From assembly GCA_016712525.1 (NCBI GenBank), contig JADJQX010000008.1, positions 992,001 through 1,056,000 of the forward strand: a stretch of 64,000 bases of DNA, given 5' to 3'. Both the position numbers and the translations under genes were made by a program. Below are positions 19,213-28,055 of the stretch, piece after piece; the stretch's first letter is position 1; each line of letters opens with the position of its first letter. The DNA is from Myxococcales bacterium. Its GTDB lineage: Bacteria > Myxococcota_A > Polyangia > Polyangiales > Polyangiaceae. Below the pieces are notes generated by a model. It had not been told where the DNA came from, made no database searches, and saw only the letters and a program-made list of their open reading frames with translations.

Positions 19213-19833
19213 ATGCTCGCGGCGTTGCTCACCACGGCCGATGCGCTTTTGCCCCGAAAGGCCGATCCGGCCTTCGCCGGGGAGATCGCCGCCCTCCGCC
19301 CCCTCGTCCGGGCCGTGGTCGCGCAGGTGCTTCGCGAGCCGTTCGACCACCCCGACGTCGAGGACGTCACGCAGGAAGCGCTCCGGCGTGCGGTCGAGGG
19401 GAAATCCCGCCCGTCGGGGCCTCCACGGCCGTGGCTCCTCGGGATCGCGCGGCACGTCGCGCTCGACACCATCCGCGTCCGGCGCCGCGATCGCGGCCGG
19501 TTCGACGACGGCCAAGGCCCCGCCGCGCCCGAGAGCTCGCCGTCGCTCCTCGTCGAGCGCCTGGCCGACCCGGCGAGCGACGTCTGCGAATCCCTCCTCG
19601 AGCAAGAGCGGCGCGCGAGGGTGCTCGCCGCGATCGCCCGCCTCCCCGAAGGCCCTCGCGCCGCGCTCGAGCTCTTCCACGGGGAGGGCCTCGCGTACGC
19701 GGCCATCGCCGAGCGACTGTCGGTCCCGCTGGGCACGGTCGCCACCTGGGTCACGAGGGGGCGGCGCGCCATCGCCGAGGCCCTCGCCGAGGCCCCCGAG
19801 CCTCTCCCCGAACCTCCCGGAAGGACGCCATGA
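19213..19833 (+). CDS. ECF-type RNA polymerase sigma factor
   Basis: The 206-residue protein has sigma region 2 (DVEDVTQEALRRAVEG, then PRPWLLGIARHVALDTIRVRRRD) and region 4 (LPEGPRAALELFHGEGLAYAAIAERLSVPLGTVATWVTRGRRAIAEAL, whose last half is the -35-binding HTH). No region 1 or 3 is present, so it is a group 4 (ECF) sigma factor. Its stop overlaps the start of the zinc-finger-like anti-sigma gene by four bases, the usual ECF/anti-sigma coupling. A bactofilin-like membrane gene follows, suggesting an envelope-stress or cell-shape regulon that includes its own operon. The start is the first possible codon; the ribosome site is weak. Confidence 0.92.
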   Translation: MLAALLTTADALLPRKADPAFAGEIAALRPLVRAVVAQVLREPFDHPDVEDVTQEALRRAVEGKSRPSGPPRPWLLGIARHVALDTIRVRRRDRGRFDDGQGPAAPESSPSLLVERLADPASDVCESLLEQERRARVLAAIARLPEGPRAALELFHGEGLAYAAIAERLSVPLGTVATWVTRGRRAIAEALAEAPEPLPEPPGRTP

Positions 19834-20339
19834 GCTCCGAGACGCTTCCCGACGAGTACCTCTACGCCGAAGACGGCCACGCGAGCGACGTGGCGCTGAC
19901 GTGCCTCGCCGACGGGCAAGACGACGTGGTGCCCGAGGCGTTGAAGAACCACGTGCTCGCCTGCCCGACCTGCCACGCCCACCTCGGCAACGCCGCGCTG
20001 CTGTCGCTCCGGGCCGACACCGAGGTGCGCGCCCATCTCCGTGAGAAACACGCCGCCGCGACGCGGGTCGACTCACCCTACGTCGCGCTCGCGTTGGGAC
20101 TCGCCCTCGCCGTGCTCGGCGCGCTGCCGCGGCTCGTATCCCTCCCGTCCGACGTGATCGGCGGGGCCCACACCTTCGTCGACAGCGCACCGACCCTCGT
20201 CCGCGCCGCGGCCCACGCGGCCTCCGCGCTGGGGAACGCGGAGCACGGGCGCCTCGCCGCGTCCGTCGCCGCGGCCGCCATCCTCCTCGCCATCGCCACC
20301 CTCGTCGCGCGGAGGGAGACCCGCGCGCAAAAGGGTTGA
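19830..20339 (+). CDS. Probable membrane anti-sigma factor
   Basis: The 169-residue protein starts at the ATG that overlaps the sigma-factor stop (ATGA). The N-terminal cytoplasmic part contains HVLACPTCHAHLG, which matches the HxxxCxxC zinc-binding core of ZAS-type anti-sigma domains. Two hydrophobic segments follow (VALALGLALAVLGALPRLV and SVAAAAILLAIATLVA), so the protein is membrane anchored. It should hold the adjacent ECF sigma factor inactive until an envelope signal arrives. The longer frame upstream (from 19431) overlaps the sigma gene and is rejected. The role is inferred from gene order and the Cys motif; direct similarity was not tested. Confidence 0.8.
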   Translation: MSSETLPDEYLYAEDGHASDVALTCLADGQDDVVPEALKNHVLACPTCHAHLGNAALLSLRADTEVRAHLREKHAAATRVDSPYVALALGLALAVLGALPRLVSLPSDVIGGAHTFVDSAPTLVRAAAHAASALGNAEHGRLAASVAAAAILLAIATLVARRETRAQKG

Positions 20340-20378
20340 CACACACTTTACGCCACACGCAACACCACGGAACATATC

Positions 20379-21647
20379 ATGAAAACACGCACCTTCGACC
20401 CCATAGCGGCGCTCGCGACCCTGCTCTTCGCGCTCGCCCTCCTCGTGCCTCGTCAGGCCCTCGCGTCCGTCGAAAAGAAGGGCGCGTGGCCGACCGACGA
20501 GAAGCCCGTCTCGTTCAAGTACCAGGGGCCGCGCGCGGATGGCCTCGACAAGCTCGCCTCGGCGGCGGGGTGGTCGCTCGTCGTGACGGACAAGAGCGCC
20601 GTCGCGTCCGACCGCACGATCGCCTTGTCGCTGACGGAGCAGCCGCCGGCCGACGTGCTCGAGGCGCTCCTCGACGACGGAGAGTTCGTCGCGACCCGCA
20701 AGGGTACCCTCGTGCGGATCGACGTCCGCGACGCTGGCGCCGCCGACGCCACGCCCCCGAAGGACGCGGCGACCGCCGACGGGGTCACGACGACGAACGG
20801 CGACGACGACGTGAAGGTGATGGGCGGGCACGGCGAAATTTCCAAAGGTCGTGTCGCGCGGCACGTCACCGTCATGGGTGGCTCGTGCGACGTCTACGGG
20901 CGAGTCACGGGAGATCTCTCGGTCATGGGAGGTCGGGTCACCCTTCACGACGGCGCGGTCATCGAGCGCGACATCACGACGATGGGCGGCCACGTGGAGA
21001 TCGAGAAGGGCGCCGAGGTGCGCGGTCACACGCTGACGCTCGGAGGCACCATCCACAAGGACGAGGGCGCGAAGGTCGGGGAGGGCTCGGCGGTCGGCAC
21101 GGAACACTCGGAGGGCACGAAGAACGAGGACAAGGGGTTCCTCCGCCGTGTCGGCGACGCCATCTCCAACACGGCGCTCCTCTTCGTGCTCGGCGTCGTG
21201 ATGCTCGCCGTCGCTCCGAAGCGCATGGAGACCCTGCGGGTCGAGGTGGCGCGCTCTCCGATGCGCCAGGTCGGGCTCGGCATCGTGGGCTTCGTGGGCT
21301 TCCTCGTCGCGGTCGTCGTGCTCTGCATCACGGTCGTGGGCATCCCCGTCGCGCTCATCGGGGTCTTGCTCGGTGTCGTGGGCCTCTACGGTGGAATGGT
21401 GGCTGCGCTCACGGTGCTCGGCGCGGCCCTCGTCCGACACAAGAGCGAGAACGTGTACGTGCACCTCGCGGTCGGGTGCGGGGTCTTCCTCGTGGTGTAT
21501 CCCCTGCCCTTCGTCGGGCCTCCGCTCACGTTCGCGCTCCTCTTCGTCGGCGTTGGCGTGCTCGTGTCGACGCGCTTCGCCGGCTACTTCCCTGCACGAA
21601 AGAAGGTGAACGCCGCCGAGCTCGACGGCGAAGGTCCGTACCGGTGA
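20379..21647 (+). CDS. Exported STN plus bactofilin-like beta-helix membrane protein
   Basis: The protein has 422 residues. A signal or anchor helix (residues 1-30) is followed by an STN/secretin-like fold (VSFKYQGPRADGLDKLASAA to GTLVRIDVRD). Next comes a beta-helix-like stretch (residues about 145-235) in which the unit MGG recurs in VMGGHGEI, VMGGSCDV, VMGGRVTL and TMGGHVEI, as in bactofilin/DUF8173 proteins. Four or so helices follow (LLFVLGVVMLAVA, GLGIVGFVGFLVAVVVLC, VALIGVLLGVVGLY, LTFALLFVGVGVLV). It is the third gene of the ECF operon, 39 bases after the anti-sigma gene, and a strong terminator ends the unit. It may be the envelope target of that sigma factor. Confidence 0.8.
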   Translation: MKTRTFDPIAALATLLFALALLVPRQALASVEKKGAWPTDEKPVSFKYQGPRADGLDKLASAAGWSLVVTDKSAVASDRTIALSLTEQPPADVLEALLDDGEFVATRKGTLVRIDVRDAGAADATPPKDAATADGVTTTNGDDDVKVMGGHGEISKGRVARHVTVMGGSCDVYGRVTGDLSVMGGRVTLHDGAVIERDITTMGGHVEIEKGAEVRGHTLTLGGTIHKDEGAKVGEGSAVGTEHSEGTKNEDKGFLRRVGDAISNTALLFVLGVVMLAVAPKRMETLRVEVARSPMRQVGLGIVGFVGFLVAVVVLCITVVGIPVALIGVLLGVVGLYGGMVAALTVLGAALVRHKSENVYVHLAVGCGVFLVVYPLPFVGPPLTFALLFVGVGVLVSTRFAGYFPARKKVNAAELDGEGPYR

Positions 21648-21675
21648 GGTGAGTCTCCGGAGAGACGGTCGATTT

Positions 21676-21710
21676 TCGGCGCGCGGCACTTCCGCGCGCC
21701 GAGACTTTTT
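21676..21710 (+). terminator. Rho-independent terminator of the ECF operon
   Basis: TCGGCGCGCGG pairs perfectly with CCGCGCGCCGA (11 bp, loop CACTT), followed by GAC and five T residues. It lies 28 bases after the stop of the bactofilin-like gene and just before the pap gene. Confidence 0.92.
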
Positions 21711-21727
21711 GTAAGCCTGGGTCTCCC

Positions 21728-23353
21728 ATGGCCAAGACAGCCCCGAAGCGCCGCGCACGTCCCGAGCCTTCTGCCCCGCCCGCCTCCGAGGGCAAGAGGC
21801 GCACGAACCCGAGGGGCCGCGCGAAGGAGGCTCCTCGGGCGAAAGAGGCCCGCCCGAAGAGCGGCGCGGAGCACGCCGACCTCGACCGCGAGACCTTCGA
21901 CCAGCTGGAGACCGAGGTGCGAAACGAGCTGCTCGCCGCGCAGCTCGCGCTCGTCGAGAAGAAGCCCAAGGCGGTGCTCGTGCTCGTCAACGGGCTCGCC
22001 GGCGCGGGACGCGGGGAGACCGTGAACCTGCTCGGCGAGTGGATGGATCCGAGGCACGTGCGCACCTTTGCCTACGGCGCCCCCATCGAAGAAGAGAACG
22101 AGCACCCGTTCTCGTTCCGGTTCTTTCGAGACCTCCCGCGACGCGGCCAGGTCGGGTTCTACTTCTCGAGCTGGTACGAGGAGCTGATCGCGGCCGCGTC
22201 CAAGGGCAAGAAGGTCGACGTCTCCCGCGTGCTCGGCCTCGAGGCGACCCTCGCCGACAACGGCGTGCACCTCGTGAAGCTCTTTTTCGACCTCGACAAG
22301 AAGGCACAAAAGAAGCGCTTTCGTGAGCTCGAAGGCGACAAAGACACCCGCTGGCGCGTCACGAGCGACGACTGGGAGGCGAACCGTCGGCACGCGGAGA
22401 TCCACCGAGGGGCCATGAGCGTGCTCCGCGCCACGAGCACCCCGAAGGCCCCGTGGCAGATCATCGATGGAGCGCGGCCTCGCGCCGCGAGCCTCGAGTG
22501 TGGGCGCGCGCTCACCGCGGCCATCCGGGCGACGCTCGAGCCCTCACGCGCCGCCGAGGGCAAGGGCACGACCAAGAGCACGCCGAAGCTCGTGCTCCCC
22601 GCGCCGTTGACGAAGCGCCGCCTCGCGCCGGCCACGCGCATCGAAGACCTCGCCTACGGAGAGGTCCTCGACGACGACACCTACGGAAAGCGCCTCGAGC
22701 GCGCACAGCGACGGCTCGCGCTCCTCACGCGGCACAAGCGGTTCCCGAAGCACGGCGCTGCCGTGGTGCTCGAGGGGATGGACGCGGCCGGCAAAGGCGG
22801 CGCGATCCGGCGCATCACTCGGGCGCTCGACGCGCGCACCTACGAGGTCGTGCCGATCGCCGCGCCCACCGAGGAGGAGCGGCTCTACCCCTATTTATGG
22901 AGGTTTTTCCGCAAGTTACCGCGGCACGGGCGGTTCTCGATTTTCGATCGTTCGTGGTACGGCCGCGTGCTCGTCGAGCGCGTCGAGGGCTTCGCCACGC
23001 CGGACGAGATCGCCCGGGCGTACGGCGAGATCGTCCGCTTCGAGGACGACGTTCGCGCGCACGGCGTGGCCGTGGTGAAGGTGTGGCTCGCGATCGAGAA
23101 GGACGAGCAGCTAAGGCGCTTCAAGGAGCGCCAAGAGCTCCTCCACAAGCGCTTCAAGATCACCCACGAGGACTTCCGGAACCGCGAGCGGTGGGACGCC
23201 TATGTCGGCGCCGCGAACGACATGTTCGAGCGCACGAGCACCCACGAGGCGCCGTGGTACGTCATCCCCGCGAACGACAAGCGTTACACGCGCGTGGCCG
23301 TCCTCGAGCACCTCGGCGACCGGCTCGAGGCCCTCCTCTCCGGCGATGCCTGA
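21728..23353 (+). CDS. pap: Polyphosphate:AMP phosphotransferase (two-domain PPK2)
   Basis: The 541-residue protein has two tandem PPK2 domains after a basic, disordered N-terminus (residues 1-50). The first domain (about 60-290) has a degenerate P-loop, GLAGAGRGET. The second (about 320-535) has the intact Walker A GMDAAGKGG near residue 350 and the lid/Walker B segment SIFDRSWYGRVLVERVEGF. This architecture is that of class II PPK2/PAP enzymes, which phosphorylate AMP to ADP with polyphosphate and use the C-terminal domain for catalysis. The enzyme is cytoplasmic. The gene overlaps the downstream nei-like gene by eight bases. Class assignment rests on the two-domain layout. Confidence 0.9.
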   Translation: MAKTAPKRRARPEPSAPPASEGKRRTNPRGRAKEAPRAKEARPKSGAEHADLDRETFDQLETEVRNELLAAQLALVEKKPKAVLVLVNGLAGAGRGETVNLLGEWMDPRHVRTFAYGAPIEEENEHPFSFRFFRDLPRRGQVGFYFSSWYEELIAAASKGKKVDVSRVLGLEATLADNGVHLVKLFFDLDKKAQKKRFRELEGDKDTRWRVTSDDWEANRRHAEIHRGAMSVLRATSTPKAPWQIIDGARPRAASLECGRALTAAIRATLEPSRAAEGKGTTKSTPKLVLPAPLTKRRLAPATRIEDLAYGEVLDDDTYGKRLERAQRRLALLTRHKRFPKHGAAVVLEGMDAAGKGGAIRRITRALDARTYEVVPIAAPTEEERLYPYLWRFFRKLPRHGRFSIFDRSWYGRVLVERVEGFATPDEIARAYGEIVRFEDDVRAHGVAVVKVWLAIEKDEQLRRFKERQELLHKRFKITHEDFRNRERWDAYVGAANDMFERTSTHEAPWYVIPANDKRYTRVAVLEHLGDRLEALLSGDA

Positions 23354-24239
23354 GGGAGACTCGGTCTTTCGCGCGGCGTCGCGGGTGCGTGTGGAGTGCG
23401 TCGGGCGCGCCGTGCTCGACGCCGAGACGCGCGGCCCGGGGCCCTCGTTCGGGAGGCTCCGAGGGGCGACGCTCGACGAGATCGAGACCCACGGAAAGAA
23501 CCTCTTCTTCAAGTTCTCCTCGGGCCTCGTCGTGCACGTTCACCTGAGAATGACGGGCAAGCCGCGCGTCGTTCGGGGGAACGCCTCCGGCGGCGCGTTC
23601 CGGGCGCGGCTCGTCCTCGGCCCTCGCGAGGGGGCGGCCTCCGAAGCGCAAGGAGAGGGCACGACGACGCTGCTCTTCCTCGGGGCGCCCGTCGTGCGGC
23701 TCGTCACGCGGAGCGAGCTCGTCGCCATCCGCGCGCGGCTCGGCCCGGATCCCTTGCGTGGCGAGATCTCCGAGCCCGAGGTGGTCGAGAAGGTGCTCGC
23801 CTACGACGGCACCTTGGGCGAGGCCCTGCTCGTTCAGCGGGTCATGGCAGGTGTCGGCAACATCGTGAAGTGCGAGGCCCTCTTCCTCGCGAAGGCCGAC
23901 CCGTTCCTTTCATGTGCATCCTGCACCGAAGAGACGGCCGGGCGCGTCGTCACCAAGGCGGTCGAGCTCCTGCGGGCCTCGGTCGCGCGGAGGGGCGGCG
24001 CACCACGCGACGACGACTCGGCCCCGTTCGCGACGCCGTTTCGTATGACCCGTGGAAGGCCCGACCCCTATCGCCCAGCCGACCGCCGCGAGACCACCTG
24101 GGTCTACGGCCGCTCGGGCGAGCCTTGCCGCGCGTGTGGGACGCGGATCGTGACCCGCCCGCAAGGCCACCCCCCACGGACCACCTACTTCTGCCCGACG
24201 TGCCAAGGCGGAGCGACGAAGGCCGCCGGCGTTCCCTGA
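23346..24239 (+). CDS. nei: Fpg/Nei-family DNA glycosylase (endonuclease VIII-like)
   Basis: The 297-residue protein starts MPEGDSV, where Pro2 is the family's Schiff-base nucleophile and Glu3 the acid. It contains HVHLRMTGK and the helix-2-turn-helix region VMAGVGNIVKCEALF, and ends with a zinc finger (CRACGTR ... YFCPTCQGG). The MPEGD start and HLRMTG favour Nei/Nei2 (oxidised pyrimidines) over Fpg. The start lies eight bases inside the pap gene; a longer frame from 23202 would lose the essential N-terminal Pro. The extra CASCTEE segment before the C-terminal part is unremarkable. The family is firm; the exact substrate class is less so. Confidence 0.93.
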   Translation: MPEGDSVFRAASRVRVECVGRAVLDAETRGPGPSFGRLRGATLDEIETHGKNLFFKFSSGLVVHVHLRMTGKPRVVRGNASGGAFRARLVLGPREGAASEAQGEGTTTLLFLGAPVVRLVTRSELVAIRARLGPDPLRGEISEPEVVEKVLAYDGTLGEALLVQRVMAGVGNIVKCEALFLAKADPFLSCASCTEETAGRVVTKAVELLRASVARRGGAPRDDDSAPFATPFRMTRGRPDPYRPADRRETTWVYGRSGEPCRACGTRIVTRPQGHPPRTTYFCPTCQGGATKAAGVP

Positions 24240-24389
24240 GCGCGCACGGCTGCCGCGAGCGCCTTGGTAGGGAACAGGCCGTCGATCCGTCGTCGGCCTC
24301 GAAGCGAAATCGCGACTCTTCTCGGTGGGACATGTGGTGTACGGTAGGGATCTCCGGTCTGCCTCCGCGGCCCCTTCCCCCGAGCCATC

Positions 24390-25619
24390 ATGCGCGCCTT
24401 CCTCTCTCGCCGCCTCGTCGTCACCACCCTCGCTCTCGCCTCCGCCGTCTGTGCCCTCGCGCCTCGCCCGGCGCACGCGCAAGCGCAGCTCTCCGAGGCC
24501 GAACGCAAGGCCACCGCGCGCACGCTCTTCGCGGACGGCGCCAAGGCCCAAGACTCGGGGAAGTACGCCGACGCGCTCGTGCTCTTCGAGAAGGCCCAGA
24601 AGCTCTACGACGCGCCGACCCACCTGCTCCACATCGCGCAGTGCCAGGTCATGCTCGGCAAGCTCGTGCAGGCCGCCGAGACCTACGAGACCCTGAAGCG
24701 CGCGCAGCTCGCCCCCGGAGCCCCCGAGGTGTTCGTGCAGGCGAAGGCCCAAGCCGAGGCCGAGCTGCCCGGAATTCGCGCCCGTATCCCGACCCTCAAG
24801 GTGGAGCTCTCGCCGAAGCCCGAGCAGCTCAAGAACCTGCAGCTCGTCGTGAACGACGTCATCATCCCGACCGAGCTCGTCGGCGTGGGGCGCCCCGTGA
24901 ACCCTGGACCCGCCAAGATCGTCGCGCGCGCGGACGGCTACAAAGACGCCCAGCTCGAGGTCGCGCTCAAAGAGAAAGAGACGCGCTCGGTCTCGCTCGC
25001 CCTCGTCCCTGGGCAAGGCACGCTTCCCCCGCCGGTGGTGGTCCCTGCCCCGGCCGACCCTCAAGGGAACCCCCGCCCGGAGCCGAAGAACTACGAGCCG
25101 GAGCCCCCGAAGCCGAAGGTGCCGGGCACCCGCATCGGAGCCGTGTACTTTCCACACATCCCGCTGAACGGGAACAACGACCTCAGCCTCGACGCGCTCC
25201 AGCACCACATCGGCGTCGAGTTCTCGTTCGGGAAGAGCCTCGTCCGTTACCACCTGACGCTCGCGTATTCTCAGGCCAAGATCGGCGTGGCCTCGATCCA
25301 AGGGTTCCGCATCGAGCCCGCGACGCTCGGCTTCGGATTCAACGCCCACAAAACTGAGAAAATGCGCGTCGAGATCGAGCCCACGATCGCGATCCTCAAC
25401 CTGAGCGCCGCCGGGGCGAACAACGCGGGCTTCGCCGCCCTGTCGAGCGGCATCGACGTGCGCGTCAACCTGGTGTTCGGCCACTTCCACCTCGGGCTGA
25501 GCCCCGTCGGTCTGGACGTGCGTTGGGCGGCCGCTGGCGCTGCCCTCGGGGGAGCTGGCGCGGGGTTGGGGTCCGCTGTCGACTTCCGCCCGCGCATCTT
25601 CGTGGGCGCCGAGTTCTGA
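24390..25619 (+). CDS. Exported TPR/PEGA-like protein with beta-barrel-like C-terminus
   Basis: The protein has 409 residues and a clear signal peptide ending near RPAHAQA. Residues about 35-125 are TPR-like helices (ARTLFADGAKAQDSGKYADALVLF and following). Residues about 140-220 form a PEGA-like beta domain, followed by a Pro-rich linker (PPPVVVPAPADPQ and PEPPKPKVPG). The last 165 residues are strand- and glycine-rich and end in aromatic F (VGAEF), like a small outer-membrane barrel. This TPR plus PEGA-like layout is common in exported proteins of Myxococcota. The gene lies alone between the nei gene and another lipoprotein gene. The function is unknown. Confidence 0.75.
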   Translation: MRAFLSRRLVVTTLALASAVCALAPRPAHAQAQLSEAERKATARTLFADGAKAQDSGKYADALVLFEKAQKLYDAPTHLLHIAQCQVMLGKLVQAAETYETLKRAQLAPGAPEVFVQAKAQAEAELPGIRARIPTLKVELSPKPEQLKNLQLVVNDVIIPTELVGVGRPVNPGPAKIVARADGYKDAQLEVALKEKETRSVSLALVPGQGTLPPPVVVPAPADPQGNPRPEPKNYEPEPPKPKVPGTRIGAVYFPHIPLNGNNDLSLDALQHHIGVEFSFGKSLVRYHLTLAYSQAKIGVASIQGFRIEPATLGFGFNAHKTEKMRVEIEPTIAILNLSAAGANNAGFAALSSGIDVRVNLVFGHFHLGLSPVGLDVRWAAAGAALGGAGAGLGSAVDFRPRIFVGAEF

Positions 25620-25715
25620 CCGGGCATCGGGCGCGCCCCACCGTTCGCGGAAGGGGGCGTTCGTCCCTGATTTCCGTAGTATCGACGCAAGCGCGAGGGA
25701 TGTAGCCTTCCTGCC

Positions 25716-27587
25716 ATGCGCTCTCTCCGTACTCTCGTCCTCGCTCCGATCGTCCTCGTCGCGTGCGGTGGACCGCCCCCGGAACCCCCCAAGGCGCCCA
25801 CGCCGAAGCCCACGGCCGAGGTCGTGAAGGCGCCACCGCCGCCGGACACGAGCCCCGTCCCCGAGCCCGCGGGGCTCATCGTGCGCGGCCGCTTCGGGAA
25901 ACCCGAGGACACCGCGAAACACGCGGCGATGCTCTCCGGCATGCCCGTACCCTCGGCCGCCGAGATGGTCGCGTTCGCGACGAACGAGGAGCTGGGCAAG
26001 GCCGTCGACATGGAGAAGACGGTCGACTTCGCCGTCGCTTTCGCGGGGGCCGGGCGCATGCCGAAGCCCGTCATGGCGATCTCGATCCCGCTCAAGTCGT
26101 TCGACGACGCCAAGGAGAAGCTTGGAAAGTACAAGCTTATCCCTTCGGACAACGGCGCGCTCCGCGTCGAGGGGATCCTGCCACCCGAGGAGGAAGGCGC
26201 CGAGCCGCACACGTGTGTGCTCGCGCCCGCCGCCGGCCCCGCCACGGCCCGCCTCGTGTGCGGCGAGGTCGCAGGCGTGGAGACGCTCGCGCCGTACCTC
26301 ACCCGGACGTTCTCCCGTGATCCCGTGGTCACCGGCGACGTGCACGTCGAGGTCCTGACGGGCCGCGCGCGCGAGGGCATCGAAGGCGTGCGGCGCCTCC
26401 TCCCGAAGCTCGCGCAGAACGAGCTCGGCTCGGGCCTACGGAAGAAGCCCGGTGTGACCGAGCTCGTCGAGACGTTCGTGGGCGACGCGACCGACTTCGC
26501 CACCGACTCGGACAAAATCACGCTCGACATCGAGACCAAGGGAGACGGCGCGCGCGCTCAGCTCCGCGTGCATTTCAAGTCGACCAACGCGACCGCGACC
26601 AAGCTCGCGCTCGGGCAAGGCTTCCCCGCGGCTCCCCCGGCGAGCGTGTCGCGCCTCCCGGCCGACACCGCCTTCGGCCTCTGGTCGACCGGCACGCCGA
26701 CCGCGCTCATCGAGCACTTCCAGGGTGTGGCGAAGCGCGCCATGGCCGACATCATGCTCGACGCGCCGGGCCTCACCGAAAAGGAGCGCGCCGACATCCC
26801 GCGCCTCGCGTTCGACAAGCTCGCGCCCATGTTCGACTCGGCTTGGTCCTACGGCGGAGGCTTCGACGCCGAGAGCGTCACCAAAGCCGAGGACGCGGTC
26901 CGCACCGCCGACGACAAGACGCGCCGCGAGAAAGAGATGAACGCCGAGCTCGCGAAGCTCGGGTTCCACCTGGTCCACCTGACCCGCCCATTCGCACAAG
27001 TGTCCGAAAACACGAAGTCTTTCGGCGGTCTTGTGGGCTCGCTCGTCGCCAAATCGCAGGACAAGTCCCCCTACGGTTGGAAGATGTCCTGGAAGCCCGG
27101 CCCCGCCCCTCGAGGGCTCCCTGCCGGCACGCTCCACTACGTGCTGGCGCGCGAGTACACGCCGCCGAAGGACGTGAAGGAGCCGAAGCGCAAGGCCTCG
27201 TGCCACCTCTACGTCACGAAGGACGGAGAGGGCTCCGCCGCCGGGTTCGGCTGCGACGAGAAGGTCCTCACGGCGAAGCTCGCGGCCTCGCTGTCGAACG
27301 CGGTCAAGCAGCCAGGGCTCCCGACCGAGGTGCTCCAAGCGAACGGGCATCGTGGCGCGTTCCTCACGCCTCGAGGCATCGGGTGGATGGTGGCGATGGG
27401 GCGAGGGATTCGGCGCACGAGCCTCGGGGGCGCTGGCTCGGCGGACACGAAGGTACCGATCCGCATCACGTTGAAGAACGAATCTCCGAGCCTCTCGGGC
27501 CCGGCGGGCACGGCGCTCGTGACGATCGACGCGCCGAAGCAGGCCATCGGGGGCATCGTGGCGACGGCCCTCCGCGGCGCTCGCTGA
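25716..27587 (+). CDS. Large lipoprotein of unknown function
   Basis: The 623-residue protein has the signal MRSLRTLVLAPIVLVAC, a strong lipobox with Cys about 17, then a Pro-rich spacer (GGPPPEPPKAPTPKPTAEVV). The body mixes helices and strands with no motif recognised; it contains two separated Cys pairs (HTCVLAP...LVCGE and KASCHLY...FGCDE). The layout, with substrate-like repeats such as DTAFGLWSTGTPTALIEHF, recalls DUF3352-type proteins, but this is weak. The gene is monocistronic, ended by a rho-independent terminator at 27605. It is probably anchored in the outer or inner membrane facing the periplasm. Confidence 0.75.
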   Translation: MRSLRTLVLAPIVLVACGGPPPEPPKAPTPKPTAEVVKAPPPPDTSPVPEPAGLIVRGRFGKPEDTAKHAAMLSGMPVPSAAEMVAFATNEELGKAVDMEKTVDFAVAFAGAGRMPKPVMAISIPLKSFDDAKEKLGKYKLIPSDNGALRVEGILPPEEEGAEPHTCVLAPAAGPATARLVCGEVAGVETLAPYLTRTFSRDPVVTGDVHVEVLTGRAREGIEGVRRLLPKLAQNELGSGLRKKPGVTELVETFVGDATDFATDSDKITLDIETKGDGARAQLRVHFKSTNATATKLALGQGFPAAPPASVSRLPADTAFGLWSTGTPTALIEHFQGVAKRAMADIMLDAPGLTEKERADIPRLAFDKLAPMFDSAWSYGGGFDAESVTKAEDAVRTADDKTRREKEMNAELAKLGFHLVHLTRPFAQVSENTKSFGGLVGSLVAKSQDKSPYGWKMSWKPGPAPRGLPAGTLHYVLAREYTPPKDVKEPKRKASCHLYVTKDGEGSAAGFGCDEKVLTAKLAASLSNAVKQPGLPTEVLQANGHRGAFLTPRGIGWMVAMGRGIRRTSLGGAGSADTKVPIRITLKNESPSLSGPAGTALVTIDAPKQAIGGIVATALRGAR

Positions 27588-27604
27588 AGCGCGACGCCAC
27601 GTTC

Positions 27605-27646
27605 GGCGCGGGGTCCCTCGAAGGGTCCTCGCGCCGTCGCCTTTTT
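27605..27646 (+). terminator. Rho-independent terminator after lipoprotein gene
   Basis: GGCGCGGGGTCCCT pairs with AGGGTCCTCGCGCC (14 bp with one mismatch and one G-U, loop CGA), followed by GTCGCC and five T residues. It is 18 bases after the stop. Confidence 0.88.
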
Positions 27647-27698
27647 GTCGTTCGTGGGTCACGCCTCGCAGGCCCATGAACTAGAACGAGGCGTTCCC

Positions 27699-28055
27699 AT
27701 GCCTCACGCGCTCGTCTCCCGTCTGTGTACGGTCCTCTGCCGCTTCGGGCCCCTCGTGCTCGTCACGGCGGTGGGCTGCGCGTCGCGCACCGTCCCCGAT
27801 GCGTTTCCTCGCGCGTCGCCGGCGTCGACCCAGGCGCCCGAGCTTCCACCCGCGCGGGTCGATCGGGCGCTCTCGGGAGACCCTCCGCTGCCTGGACAGT
27901 CGACCGAAGGGTGGCCTGGCCTGCGCGCACCCGACGACCCTGCGGACGATGGCCCCTCGACGCACGTGTACGCGTGCCCGATGCACCCCGAGGTCACGGC
28001 GAGCAAGCCGGACGTATGCCCCAAGTGTGGAATGTCCCTAAGGAAAACCAAATGA
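27699..28055 (+). CDS. Heavy-metal-binding-domain lipoprotein
   Basis: The 118-residue protein has an N-terminal signal with the lipobox-like TAVGC, a Pro/Ala-rich spacer, and at the C-terminus the short metal-binding domain YACPMHPEVTASKPDVCPKC, closed by GMSL. This CPMHPE...CPKCGM motif is the HMBD found in copper/silver efflux proteins (CusB and CopA types). ATG 27699 was chosen over 27645 because GAGG precedes it and it puts the signal first. The stop overlaps the TolC-family gene by four bases, and a multicopper oxidase gene follows. It probably binds copper in the periplasm for export or oxidation. Transport partners of RND type are not in the window. Confidence 0.85.
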   Translation: MPHALVSRLCTVLCRFGPLVLVTAVGCASRTVPDAFPRASPASTQAPELPPARVDRALSGDPPLPGQSTEGWPGLRAPDDPADDGPSTHVYACPMHPEVTASKPDVCPKCGMSLRKTK

